Both the position numbers and the translations under genes were made by a program. 64,000 nucleotides of DNA from Membranipora membranacea (Eukaryota > Bryozoa > Gymnolaemata > Cheilostomatida > Membraniporidae): contig OU612066.1 in assembly GCA_914767715.1 (NCBI GenBank), positions 38,476,283-38,540,282 on the forward strand, read 5' to 3'. Each line of letters opens with the position of its first letter. The first letter of the stretch is position 1. The notes below the pieces were generated by a model that was not told the origin of the DNA, searched no databases, and saw only the letters and a program-made list of their open reading frames with translations. This document shows positions 12,992-23,229 of this stretch, in pieces.

Positions 12992-13238
12992 TGGTTGGTC
13001 TTTAGATAGGTGCTCGATGGACATAAGGATGGACAGTCTTCGGTCTACAATAGGACGGATATCTCTAGCTAGGTTATTCTTGATTCTCCTTCACTCGGTC
13101 ACCATTCATAGTCTGGTTCTCTCCTTCCGTGCTCCTAGGTCGATCCCCCTCTGTAGATTTGTATATGAGTCTATCTCGACTCTACTGATATTGTTCTCAG
13201 ACCATTATTTAGTGAGTCCACTTTCACTATCTATAACA
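12992..13238 (-). repeat. 3' LTR of element A
   Basis: A 247-base copy differing from 20967-21213 at one position I noticed (c/t near 13142). It is preceded on the minus strand by a polypurine tract, which marks it as the 3' LTR. A poly-T run at about 13291-13311 lies just inside the element. Confidence 0.85.
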
Positions 13239-13509
13239 TCTCCCTCTCAAGATTATAACCATAATCTTATATAACTGATGCACCTGCATCCGATTTTTTT
13301 TTTTTTTTTTGCTGATGATTCACATCAGTCCATATATCCGATATTCGATGTGTCACATCGAACTCAATTCTGCAAATATAACCAAAAAATTTTCTTAAAC
13401 AAATTGCCAAGCGCCACTTTTATAAGGAAGATAAACATGACAGGTGCTAGACAAGACAAAATAACAAGTGAAGAAAGGTCATATACCAAAATATTAGTGT
13501 ATGGGATAC

Positions 13510-14142
13510 CTAGATTTTTGCATAAGCAAGTCTAGCTATGGTTGCTGATGCTTTCGCAGAAAGCTCCCACTCCTGGATTCTCTGAGTGCCCTCATCAGGA
13601 TGGAGTCCATCTCTGAGGTACCAGAATCTAAATTTCCACTTCCCATGCATCCTTTTCAAAAGGTGTGTGTGTAAAAATGGAGTAGCATAATCAGAGCGGT
13701 CATTCATTAAGGCTATTTGATGATTCAAAATGACAATACTCTCTACGAGATGCGCCGTCATCTCTTCATAGAACTCTTCATACACAGGCTCAGCCACCTT
13801 ACTGTGGTGATTATACAGTGCAAAGTCCATGGGGAACGTGGAGCATAAAACTACATAAACTCCCCGTTTCTTCAAAGTGCTTATTCTTAGCTCAATGGCC
13901 TTGAACTCGTTCTCTGTACGTAAATAAACTTCTCTAGACTTTTTATCTTTAACTGTTAGTTCTACTGGCCCAGTCGATAGAAATATTATAGAGTTAGCAT
14001 ATATAGTTCGGAAGGATTGTGATATAATGGATAGAAGTTGATCCCAATTTGCACCCGGGTAACATTCCGTCCTGTCGAACCCGACAGGTGCCATACCTCT
14101 GACCACACTATTACCCATGAGGATAAGTTTTACACAACCATC
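13510..14142 (-). CDS. SGNH/GDSL-type esterase-like ORF in env position of element A
   Basis: About 210 residues. The family hallmarks are a strand leading into GNS (KLILMGNSVVRG, in place of GDS), CYPGANWDQLL (the PGA block II) and DGLHPDEGTQRI (the catalytic D-x-x-H). The nucleophile Ser, Asp and His are present. The block III Asn (usual GxND) is not obvious; TGPVEL sits there. The first ATG is at 14118, in the middle of the first beta strand, but the frame continues back to a splice-acceptor-like site (TTCTATTTCTAG, exon from 14142). The complete domain would therefore come from a spliced RNA. Role unknown; esterase domains occur in ORF1 of some CR1-like LINEs. It could be a captured domain acting in lipid or RNP handling, which is inference. 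Confidence 0.72.
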   Translation of the reverse strand, partial: DGCVKLILMGNSVVRGMAPVGFDRTECYPGANWDQLLSIISQSFRTIYANSIIFLSTGPVELTVKDKKSREVYLRTENEFKAIELRISTLKKRGVYVVLCSTFPMDFALYNHHSKVAEPVYEEFYEEMTAHLVESIVILNHQIALMNDRSDYATPFLHTHLLKRMHGKWKFRFWYLRDGLHPDEGTQRIQEWELSAKASATIARLAYAKI

Positions 14143-14243
14143 CTAGAAATAGAATAAAACCACAAAATGGTCAAATACGTGACAACATGGCTAAAAACTA
14201 TTAACAAAACCCGAAACATGGTACATAGTGCCTCGTGTAATAG

Positions 14244-16937
14244 TTACAGGTTCATTCTTTTTACAGGTTTCACAGATCTACCCGATCTCGTGGTTCTCCT
14301 TGTCTCTGGTTGGGCCTGCGTCCTATCTAGAGACTGCCTGACTTCTGTCCTCTTCGTTGAAGGTACTGGTACTGCCTCACAGAACGAGGTTCCTGTACTC
14401 CTGTCGGGCTGTGGACACAGAGCTTCCTGTTTAACTGCTGGAGTTGCATATGACAGAACCTGATGGGGTACATCTGGCAACACAGGAGGTAACACTTTCT
14501 GGTGGGGTACCTCAGACTCTGTGCTCTCTGGTGATTGCTGTGCTGTATGTGGTATATCTGGCGCGATCTGACGTCTGTTCTGTCTAAGAATTTGACCGTT
14601 TTCCTTCTGAAGAGCCACTTCTCTTCCTGAGACGGCTACTACTGTAGACGAACATGGTTTAGCTCCTGGATCATTTAGTGTGACTCTATCTCCAACCTGA
14701 ACCTCTGTCCTGATCTTCACTCTATATCTCCGGTTGTACTGATCCGACTGCTTGTTTCGATACCTGGCTTCAAAATCTTTGAGTCCTTTCAGGTTTACCT
14801 GTTTCTCCGCCAGAATACCCATACTGTTTAAACCTCGCCCCATCAGCAGCTGGGCAGGAGAGTACCCATTCTGTAACGGAGCATCTCTGTAACATAGAAG
14901 AGCTTGGTCTATATTCTCATTCTTCTTGATTAGCTTCTTGAAGGTTTGTACCCCTCTCTCTGCTTCACCATTTGATTGAGAATATTTAGCAGAACTGGTA
15001 CGGTGTAAGATATTCCATTGGTCCATTAATTGCTTAAATTTCTCAGACACAAACTGAGGACCGTTATCACTGATGACGGAATTAGGAATTCCAAACAGCG
15101 AGAACACCTTCTTTATTGTGCAGCACACAGTTTCTGCAGTCGTGTCAGAAAGCTTCTCTGCAATCAGATATCGACTGAAATAGTCCATGATAACAAGATA
15201 ATCATTACCCCTCTCCTCCACTGTACAAAGATCCATTCCGATCTGCCACCACGGGCGTTCAGGAAAAGGCACGGATACCAGAGGCTCTCTTGGTTGAGAT
15301 TGATATTTCAAACATGTAGCACATGTTTTAACTAGCTCTCTAATTTCTGTAGTTAGACCAGGCCACCATACCAGATCTTTAGCTCTCTCCAAACATTTTG
15401 ATTCTCCCAGATGTCCCGCGTGTATATCCTTCAGTACCTGTTGCCTTTCTAAGAGCGGAATGAACACCCTGTTGTTATAAAACACTAGATCCCCCGCTTC
15501 TGTTAGACATTCCTTGAATGTGTAGATATTCTTAACAAACTGCGGACACTGCTTATACTCAGGCCAACCATACTGTATATACCGCTTAACTTGCTGACAA
15601 ACCGTATCATTGAGTGTAGAGAACTGGAGTTGTCTTCTGCGAGTCTCCGACATCGGTAGATCTTCTACCATCTCCGATATATCTAGTTCATCCAGTTGAA
15701 CCGTATCACTCTTTGGACAGGGTGCTCTGCTTAATGCATCGGCAATCAATAACTTCTCCCCTGGAGTATATCTTATGGAATAGCAGAATTTCATCATCCT
15801 AAGCCTGAACCTCTGCACCCGCATAGGTAGCTTTGCCAATTCCATTTTAGATAGGATGCTGATAAGAGGTTTGTGGTCTGTCTCTACTTGAAATTTTCTA
15901 CCTGCTAAATAGTAATAAAACTTTTCCGCAGCCCAACAGATTGCCAGCGCCTCCTTTTCAATTTGAGCATACCTTTGTTCTGTTTCACTGAGAGCTCTCG
16001 ATGCGTAAGCAATCGGTTTGAGACCCTCTTCTGTTTTCTGAAATAAGGCAGCCCCTAATCCATAAGAGGACGCATCTGTCGATAAAAGAGTGTCTGCTTC
16101 AAGGGAGAATGGCGACAGCACCGGTGCAGAAGCTAAATTTTGTTTCATCTTCTCATATTCGAGAGCCATGTCGCCATTCCAAGTCCAGTTGTCTTTATTT
16201 TCTTTCTTCAGCAGCTGCCTGAGCTGTACCGAGTCACTTGCTAAACTCGGAGAGAATTTACCTAAATAGTTCACCATCCCAAAAAATCTTTTGAGATCTT
16301 TGACCTTTTTCGGGGGAGGAAACTCCTGAATTGCTCTTATCTTTTCTGGATCCGCATGAATGCCTTGAGCATCAATGACATGTCCTAGAAATGTAATTCT
16401 GCTCTGAAAAAACTCGCATTTTTCTTCATTCAGAGTAACCCCGGCCCTACTCAGTCTATTCAGCACCTCTTCTATTTTAGCTTTCTGCGACTCTTCATCT
16501 TCTGAATGAATTAGGATGTCATCCATTTGACAAACAATCCCTTCTATGCCCTCCAATATCCTCTGCATTTCACGTGAGAATATTTCAGGAGCTATCGATA
16601 TTCCGAATGGAAGCCTGCAACACAGGTATCTTCCAAAAGGAGTAATAAATGTAGTTAGTGCTTGGGATTCTTTTGACAGCTTCATCTGCCAATAACCACT
16701 GTTGGCATCGAGTTTTGAGAAAACTTTAGACCCCCCCAGTTGGGCTAACAACTCATCCGTGGCTGGAAGAGGGTGATACGATCGTTTCACTGCCTCATTT
16801 AGTTTAGTGAAATCTACACAGAGTCTGATTTTGTTGTTTTTCTTTGGGACCACAATCGATGGAGCACACCACTCTGTGGGGCCCTCAACTCTCTTTATCA
16901 CCCCTAGTTTCTCCATTCGTCTCAGTTCTTCGAGCAT
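14244..16937 (-). CDS. Pol of element A: reverse transcriptase, RNase H, integrase
   Basis: An 897-codon frame. RT: VDFTKLNEAV near residue 41, KLDANSGYWQ near 76, LPFGISIAPEIF, then the catalytic MDD near 138. RNase H: LSTDASSYGLGAALF and ETDHKPLISILS, with ADALSR closing the domain. Integrase: an HHCC zinc site (HAGHLGESKCLERA, then CATC), core aspartates in MDLCTVEE and ISDNGPQF, and glutamate in SNGEAERGVQTF. The C-terminus is basic (TTRSGRSVKPVKRMNL). The catalytic residues named here appear intact. The first residues are not the true start: the same frame continues upstream through a TGA (16965-16967) into protease. Confidence 0.95.
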   Translation of the reverse strand: MLEELRRMEKLGVIKRVEGPTEWCAPSIVVPKKNNKIRLCVDFTKLNEAVKRSYHPLPATDELLAQLGGSKVFSKLDANSGYWQMKLSKESQALTTFITPFGRYLCCRLPFGISIAPEIFSREMQRILEGIEGIVCQMDDILIHSEDEESQKAKIEEVLNRLSRAGVTLNEEKCEFFQSRITFLGHVIDAQGIHADPEKIRAIQEFPPPKKVKDLKRFFGMVNYLGKFSPSLASDSVQLRQLLKKENKDNWTWNGDMALEYEKMKQNLASAPVLSPFSLEADTLLSTDASSYGLGAALFQKTEEGLKPIAYASRALSETEQRYAQIEKEALAICWAAEKFYYYLAGRKFQVETDHKPLISILSKMELAKLPMRVQRFRLRMMKFCYSIRYTPGEKLLIADALSRAPCPKSDTVQLDELDISEMVEDLPMSETRRRQLQFSTLNDTVCQQVKRYIQYGWPEYKQCPQFVKNIYTFKECLTEAGDLVFYNNRVFIPLLERQQVLKDIHAGHLGESKCLERAKDLVWWPGLTTEIRELVKTCATCLKYQSQPREPLVSVPFPERPWWQIGMDLCTVEERGNDYLVIMDYFSRYLIAEKLSDTTAETVCCTIKKVFSLFGIPNSVISDNGPQFVSEKFKQLMDQWNILHRTSSAKYSQSNGEAERGVQTFKKLIKKNENIDQALLCYRDAPLQNGYSPAQLLMGRGLNSMGILAEKQVNLKGLKDFEARYRNKQSDQYNRRYRVKIRTEVQVGDRVTLNDPGAKPCSSTVVAVSGREVALQKENGQILRQNRRQIAPDIPHTAQQSPESTESEVPHQKVLPPVLPDVPHQVLSYATPAVKQEALCPQPDRSTGTSFCEAVPVPSTKRTEVRQSLDRTQAQPETRRTTRSGRSVKPVKRMNL

Positions 16938-16964
16938 TGGTTTTCTTCTAGCCGCCGCTACTCT

Positions 16965-17441
16965 TCAGGGGATAGACTGACAATAAGGAGTTGCACCATC
17001 TCTGAGTTCAATTTTCACTTCGGTGTCCATGGATCCCAGTCCTGTAAATAACTTCGGAAACTTTGTAGTCCACTCTTGCTTTGACACTATTTCACCCACA
17101 AATGTTATGACTTGTAAACCCGACAAAGCTGGTTTGCCTAGTAACGGAGTGACAAGGTCTTCTATCACATACACTGTATCAGTATACACTCTGTCTGAGT
17201 ATGATAGTTCTACTTGCGCTTTCCCTACCGTACGCAGCTTTGCATTCCCAGCTCCCAATAACTCTTTACCAGCTGGCAAAAGCTGCAGATTCAACAAATC
17301 TGCTAAGTGCTTAGGAATGGCCGAAACTGCAGCGCCTGAATCAACCTTCAAGCGAGTTTCTCTCCCATTGATAAAAACATCAATAAACCACGCTTTTGTC
17401 GTCTCTGTAATCGTGTCTATGTAATCAGTACTACCATATAG
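16965..17441 (-). CDS. Aspartic protease of element A
   Basis: Retropepsin-like segment with the catalytic triad DSGA (KVDSGAAVSAIP) and a downstream strand containing LLGKPALSG. It lies in the same frame as gag, directly after the TGA at 17442-17444, and ends at TGA 16965-16967 just before pol. The second TGA has no special context and is likely a nonsense mutation. A dimer of this domain would process the Gag-Pol polyprotein. Confidence 0.85.
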   Translation of the reverse strand, partial: LYGSTDYIDTITETTKAWFIDVFINGRETRLKVDSGAAVSAIPKHLADLLNLQLLPAGKELLGAGNAKLRTVGKAQVELSYSDRVYTDTVYVIEDLVTPLLGKPALSGLQVITFVGEIVSKQEWTTKFPKLFTGLGSMDTEVKIELRDGATPYCQSIP

Positions 17442-17444
17442 TCA
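17439..17444 (-). promoter_or_regulatory. UGA-CUA leaky-stop context between gag and protease, element A
   Basis: Minus-strand TCT CAC TGA CTA TAT: the gag stop is followed by CTA and the same frame continues into protease. UGA followed by CUA is an established readthrough-promoting context in viruses and some animal genes. Function here is inferred. Confidence 0.6.
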
Positions 17445-18308
17445 GTGAGATCCAAGGTAAAGGCTGTCCAGAATTTCGTCTTCTCGCTCCTGGACTTCTG
17501 CTACTTTCTTATCTGCTTGAAACCTTCTCAGTGATTTACATACTTTTGCCCAATGTCCTATCTTTTTACATTTGTTACATTTACTGTTTTCTGCTGGACA
17601 TTTTCCACCAAAGTGCCGCCATTTTCCACATTTCTGGCATTGACTTTTCAGCTCGAGATCATTTTTCTGCTGCCACTGTCTTCTCTTGTCAGTTGATAGG
17701 GTGTCGATGTTATTGGATTCTTCTTTATTTGAGGCTATGTTCTCTCCCATCTTTTCTGCTTGTGATTGGTGTGAGATAAACTGTTTTGCCTTTTGTATGC
17801 ATAACTCAAGAGTTAGGTTTTCTGTGTCAATGAGATATTTCCTTAACTCTGAATCTCTCACTCCTACCACTATTCGATCTCTGACGAGTTCTGGTTTCAT
17901 AACACCGTACTCACAGTTTTCACTCTGTGTTTGTAAACGGACGACAAATGCGTGTATAGATTCGCTTGAATCTTGTACCATTTGGTTGAACACTAGTCTT
18001 TCATAAATCACGTTCTTTACTGGTTCAAAGTACTCGTCAAAAAATTTAATCACATTAGCTAGAGTTTTCTTCTTAGCAGCTACGCTCTGGTCAAATACAA
18101 ACTGATTATAAACTGGAACAGCATCACTTCCCATGACTACCAACATGTGACAAATCTTTTCATCTTCTGTTGTCATAGCATCAATACCCTTTACTACTTT
18201 ATAGATGGCAAACTGCAATTTGAAAATTTTCCATTTTGCAGATAAATTGCTTGCTGTTAAATCAATGGTCTTCACAAACTTTTCTTGTTTACTTTCACTG
18301 GTAGCCAT
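17442..18308 (-). CDS. Gag of element A with two CCHC zinc knuckles
   Basis: Starts at the ATG at 18308 in good context (AAAATGGCT, reading MATSESKQEKF). Capsid-like helical N-terminal part, then a basic nucleocapsid segment with knuckles CQKCGKWRHFGGKC and CNKCKKIGHWAKVC, which bind the element RNA. It ends ...LGSH at TGA 17442-17444, followed immediately by CTA, with protease continuing in the same frame. This is the arrangement of a stop-readthrough gag-pol. Confidence 0.88.
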   Translation of the reverse strand: MATSESKQEKFVKTIDLTASNLSAKWKIFKLQFAIYKVVKGIDAMTTEDEKICHMLVVMGSDAVPVYNQFVFDQSVAAKKKTLANVIKFFDEYFEPVKNVIYERLVFNQMVQDSSESIHAFVVRLQTQSENCEYGVMKPELVRDRIVVGVRDSELRKYLIDTENLTLELCIQKAKQFISHQSQAEKMGENIASNKEESNNIDTLSTDKRRQWQQKNDLELKSQCQKCGKWRHFGGKCPAENSKCNKCKKIGHWAKVCKSLRRFQADKKVAEVQEREDEILDSLYLGSH

Positions 18309-18779
18309 TTTAGCTGATAATTCTAATCTACGATTCACTTTTATACAGTTACATTGTTCTCACTACTTTTGGCTAGGAATGTAACACAATTCCTTTCTGC
18401 ACTCTGTGAGAGCTTCTGAGATTCAACAAATCTCTCACCACTTTCTTATTCTGAGACTGATGCTTGTTTTGTGACCCGAGCAAATTCAACTAATTTGCTA
18501 AAATCTGACCTCTGAAAAATTCCACAAATCTATCTGGTCTGAATCGAGTTCTGTGAGGAACGGAAATAGAAATTATGATACGGTGGTTCCCCGCATATAC
18601 TTATAAAGTATATGCTGTGAGGAACGGAAAAGAAAGTAGGGGTAAGGGAAGTTACTCTGAATAACTCCAAGTTCCAACACGTAATTTAGTGAATTTAGTT
18701 ATCTTTGTGTATTCAATTTGGAGTTGTTTGCTCCTTCTATAAAATCTATGAATGGATATCTCGATGACGTAATTCAGGT

Positions 18780-18815
<36 letters not shown>

Positions 18816-20966
18816 TGGTAGCACTCAATTAACCACATGTGTCAATTAACCTTGGCAAAATTTCAAGAGACGAACAGCTGGCTTCCCTTTCCAGGTTTAG
18901 AGAAACCCTTAGAATTGTTTATAAGTCTGACCACTCTTGAACTAAGGAGAAGTTGGCTCTTTAGTCATTCAAAGGGCAGCTCCTGCCAACCAACCGCAGG
19001 TATCCCTAAATTGGGCTAGCAGAAAGCTTGTTATAAGCTTGAGACAATACTCATGCACCACAAAGCGATTGATAACTGTATGTGGTTTATGAACTTGTGG
19101 CTATAATAAATATTAGCCTGTGGTTCGTAGTTTGATATATATATTGCGTAGTTATCTATAAATAATCTCACTTATTTGTGGAGATTTAAATTCCAACAAG
19201 GTTGTTGGACTTTGTTTAGTGCCTGGAAGTCCAATTAGGTGACACCGGCAGTTGTATTAGAATCACAGGCCTTGTAACCAATTGATAGGTTACAGACTTC
19301 AATTCACTTCTCTGTCTGGAATGAGAATAGCTCTAGGTCGCTTCAAATTTGGCTTTAATTTTAGCTCGATACTTTAATTGACCTATCACAATTCTAATTC
19401 AAAGTATTTTTGACTACTCAGAGATAATAAAATTCTTGATGCTTATAGAGTGATAATTTTACAAGGTCAAAGGCTGCGCTAAAGACTCTTGATGATATAT
19501 TCGACTTTTCACAATTCTAGTTCAAAGTATCTTTGACTACTCAAAGATAATAAAATTCTTGATGCTTTATAAGAACGATAATTTTGCAAGGTCAAAGACT
19601 GGGTTAATGACTCTTGAATCCTGATACTCGGTGGTTGTTTACAACTCAATAATTTAATCAAGCGGATGCTTAGTTGAGGTCAATACAACTATTTATTTTG
19701 TTCTAAATTTAGAAGTGAATACAAAATGTCAATTTAAAAATGTAGAAGTATAAAATTATTAATAAAAAAATGATAACAATCCTTTTCAAAAATAAAATAT
19801 AATTACCAATGTATCCTGTCGTCCTCTTGCTTATAATACATCCAGTCTCCAAAGTGTGAATAATCCAGAGTAAAAATAATTCATGGTAAAATTAATTCTC
19901 AAAATATTTATCTGAATTAAAATCAGATTTATATAAAAATATGAAATGCTCTTCTACATGTTTTCTACTGCTATAATATGGTTTTGTATCCGGTGAGCAC
20001 TTGTCTTTTTTCATTGAATTTTCCTCCTTTTATACTCTCCGGTGGTGCTCGCTGAATTCTTGCATCATTCCCACGACTGTTATTTTTCATCTCTGTGCTG
20101 TTTCATCGCGGGTGTGGTGCTGTTTTCCCTGTAAAAAGATGTTTTGCTCTCAGTCTTTCTTACATAATTGATTGCATGATTGCACCTTATGTGGAAATTG
20201 TACATAAGATAATCTCATTGGCTTAAGCCCTATGACATATAGTCTATTTTAAGCCAAAGCATCATATTTGCTTAAAATAATTATGATACGTAGTCTATTT
20301 TAAGCCAAACATTCTCATTGGCTGTCTTCACTTTGAGACAGTGGAATTTCCAGTGTCCTGGAATAATACGTGATCCAGTAAAGTCAGGAGTTATCCTGCA
20401 TTATAAAAGGGGAAGACAACTTGAGAAACAGCAGTTAATGGAACTGATATCTAGCTTGTACTGCTGCTGTCATGATAGCTAATAGTGAATGAATATGTGA
20501 TGCAACATTCAGGGTCAATTATAAAGAGCAATTATTTGCCATTAACCATGGATGTCATTTGTAAAGGCTGTTCTATATTCTAGCTGAGCTAATGGCATCT
20601 GCGGTAACCAAGTGTGGCTGTCATTGGTTATCATGATTATATAGTTTGATGTCAAAACAAATAGGAAAAAGGAAGGGTGTGAGGTTAACGTTTATTAATG
20701 TGATAATGATATATATATTATGTAATTATAGGTGGATGAAGTTCGCTCCTATACTGGACTGAAATGGCTTTGATTATCAAAAGAACATTAATTATAAATT
20801 GTATTCATACATATTTTATAACGAAATATATGTAGAGAAAATCAAAGAAAGCGTAATGTTTATAATAATTAAAGCTGGGCTAAGCTTGGAGCTGTTTTAC
20901 TTTTTTCTGTGCTGACAGTTCTGGTGGGTGTTATTCTGACACCATGTTGTAAGATGGACTCACCAG
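18309..20966 (-). other. 2.6-kb non-coding leader of element A
   Basis: Lies between the 5' LTR and gag. It holds no minus-strand ORF of note. A (GT)n run is at about 18785-18811. A diverged tandem duplication of about 120 bases (19388-19500 and 19509-19617) shares CAATTCTAATTCAAAGTAT-like starts. The motif tgtgaggaacgga occurs near 18552 and 18612, around a short hairpin. On the minus strand the LTR/leader junction reads CTG|GTGAGT, a consensus splice donor, so this leader may be an intron in subgenomic RNA. Confidence 0.55.
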
Positions 20967-21213
20967 TGGTTGGTCTTTAGATAGGTGCTCGATGGACATA
21001 AGGATGGACAGTCTTCGGTCTACAATAGGACGGATATCTCTAGCTAGGTTATTCTTGATTCTCCTTCACTCGGTCACCATTCATAGTCTGGTTCTCTCCT
21101 TCCGTGCTCCTAGGTCAATCCCCCTCTGTAGATTTGTATATGAGTCTATCTCGACTCTACTGATATTGTTCTCAGACCATTATTTAGTGAGTCCACTTTC
21201 ACTATCTATAACA
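20967..21213 (-). repeat. 5' LTR of element A
   Basis: Partner of 12992-13238. The adjacent internal sequence on the minus strand starts CTGGTGAGTCC, offering both a TGG-starting primer-binding candidate (TGGTGAGTCCATC) and a splice donor. A second TGG candidate (TGGTGTCAGAA) lies near 20943, about 20 bases inside. Confidence 0.85.
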
Positions 21214-21231
21214 ATAAACAGTAATCACTTA

Positions 21232-22152
21232 GGTAATACACCTGTAATTGGGTGAAGATCAATGCATACGGATTGGCTAATGTAAATTAGACCGGAAATG
21301 TGTGCAAAATGCAATGGTCTTATATATGGGGCCACTAAAAATTTTTGACAACCGTTTTTCAACCCATAGTCACCAATATGGAGGACCAGGAGCATACCAT
21401 CATTTTGAGTGCTCTGGTTAAAGAATTGAAAGAACCTGAAGCAGGCTTATTGAGGTGACAAGTCAACATAGTTCGCATGTAAAGCAATGGGGAAATAAAT
21501 ATAGGTGTTGGACCTTAATTTAGGAATACTTACTTGATTTTACGAACTCCTCAATCCTGTAATAATTTAAGTTTATAGATGTCTATGTGATTTGCTATGT
21601 GAAATGCTATGTGATTGGCTGTCCCTAGTAGAGGGTGCCATCTTTACTGTATGACCACGTGACAGTCACCTGACTAAAACCATTGGTCCAACACCTCTAT
21701 TTATTGCCCCATCGCTTTACATGCAAACTATGTTGACTTGTCACCTCAATAGGCCTGCTTCAGGTTCTTTCAATTCTTTAACGAGACCACTCAAAATGAT
21801 GGTATGCTTCTTCTCTTCTATATTTGTGACTGTGGGTTGAAAATTCGTTGTCAGAATTTTTCAGTGGCCCCATATGTAAGACCATTGCATTTTTCACACA
21901 TTTCCGGTCTAATTTTCATTAGCCAAACCGTATGCATTGATCTTCCTAAAATGATTTTGCAAAAAGAATTTCAAATTTTAATTCAATAAATTTCCATTGC
22001 AAATGCACCTGACAATATTGACAGGGTTCAATATCACTGATAGAAGTGCTTTTGAATTGGCTACACCCTCATTTGTCATCAGCATACTAATCATTTTATT
22101 TTGGAGGATGGGTGCAACAAGTTCACCTTCACCCAATTACAGGTGTATTACC
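21232..22152. mobile_element. Fold-back / palindromic MITE, family 1
   Basis: Long inverted arms: about 21232-21513 matches the complement of about 21683-21960, and the outer terminal repeat GGTAATACACCTGTAATTGG at 21232 is mirrored by the sequence ending at 22152. The left side is flanked by TA. There is no coding capacity. A related unit follows directly (22153-22629), so the composite 21232-22629 is flanked by TA on both sides. Confidence 0.75.
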
Positions 22153-22629
22153 ATTACAACGGTCCAACACCTCTATTTATTTCCCCATTGCTTTACATGC
22201 AAATTATGTTGACTTCTCACCTCCAAAAGCCTGCTTCAGCTTCTTTCAATTCTTTAACCAGACCACTCAAAACGATGGTCTGCTTCTGCTCTGACATACT
22301 TGAGAGTATTGAAAGAAAAACGGTTGTCAAATTTTTTTGGCGCTCAATCAAACGGAGCAAGTGCATTTTTACAGGTTTTCCAGCCAACTTTGCCTCAACT
22401 GACTTGTCTGCATAAAGCGCCCCAAATTGATTTTGCTAAAATTATTTAAAACCTCAAATCACCAAAATTTCAATTGCAAATACAACAGGCAACATTTTCA
22501 TGCCTCAATATTACTGACTGCAGTACTATCAACTTGCCTGGGTCCTGATTTGTCTTCAGCATACTAGTCATTTTATTTTGGAGGATGGGTGCAACAAGTT
22601 GACCTTCACCCAATTACAGGTGTATTACC
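22153..22629. mobile_element. Second unit of fold-back family 1
   Basis: Repeats the right-hand part of the preceding element (caacacctctatttatttcc..., then gaggatgggtgcaacaag) and ends with the same GGTGTATTACC terminus followed by TA (22630-22631). A third, internally deleted copy is at 31035-31210. Confidence 0.75.
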
Positions 22630-23229
22630 TAATAGTGACCGGACTGACGGTAACGGGTCTTCAAAGTTGGTCACATAAGACCTCTGTTGGTACGCTAGCA
22701 TGTCGCGAAGTTCGGAGGCGATCCATCCATAGCGTGACTGGCCACGGCCATTTGACCATAAGACCGTTGCCCTCAAAACTCACCTTGTCAGGCTTTGCTC
22801 CCTTATTGGTCTCTAAAATGGTATCTTGCTTTGGTCGCAGCTTACAGATATACAATGTTCATGACCATCATCAGCAAAGTCTGCAGCCACGGCTCAGGTT
22901 GTCTACAGACATGAGACAGAAGAGATGTTAAGCTAAAGTATGACGTATACATGTCATTTGGAAGTAACTTTTCCTTGTCAAGCGGGGAGATAACTTCAAA
23001 TAATGACCCATTGACTGAAGACATAGTTGTTTATTGAGTAATGGGGTGGGGTTTTGACCTTCAGAAATGCATTCAATGAGACACTCATTAATTCAACACA
23101 CTTAAATCTAGTTAGAGTCTTATAAAGAAGAAGAGAGAACAAGTCCGGACTTGCCCGACAGGTGCAAATTCATGTGCTGTAAGCACCAGGCGAAGTGTTT
23201 TATGAGGTTAAGATATAGTATAGTCATAT
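22630..23229. other. Intergenic DNA, no gene recognised
   Basis: The part 22640-22860 is more GC-rich than its surroundings but no frame carries a recognisable domain. Likely a degenerate repeat. Confidence 0.35.

Larger units (their letters stand above)
12992..21213 (-). mobile_element. Ty3/gypsy LTR retrotransposon A (about 8.2 kb) with SGNH-esterase third ORF
   Basis: A minus-strand element is bounded by 247-base direct repeats (12992-13238 and 20967-21213; I noticed one difference) that start TG and end CA on the plus strand. Order on the minus strand: 5' LTR, a 2.6 kb non-coding leader, gag, protease, RT-RNase H-integrase (the order that defines Ty3/gypsy), an SGNH-type third ORF, a purine tract (GAGAGGGAGA, complement of 13239-13248), 3' LTR. 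gag, protease and pol share one reading frame, interrupted by TGA at 17442-17444 and 16965-16967. A target duplication is not clean: AACAG lies at 12987-12991 and, offset by three bases, at 21217-21221. The near-identical LTRs imply recent insertion, but the second TGA suggests a defective copy. Confidence 0.85.

Noticed and set aside
12989-13238. 250-base dispersed repeat also at 20964-21213, first taken for a SINE
   Set aside because: No pol III boxes; its position at both ends of the gag-pol element, with TG/CA ends and a polypurine tract, shows it is the LTR pair.
13291-13311. Poly-T run suggesting a LINE-type poly(A) tail for element A
   Set aside because: It lies inside the LTR boundary; the element has LTRs and no duplication around the tract.
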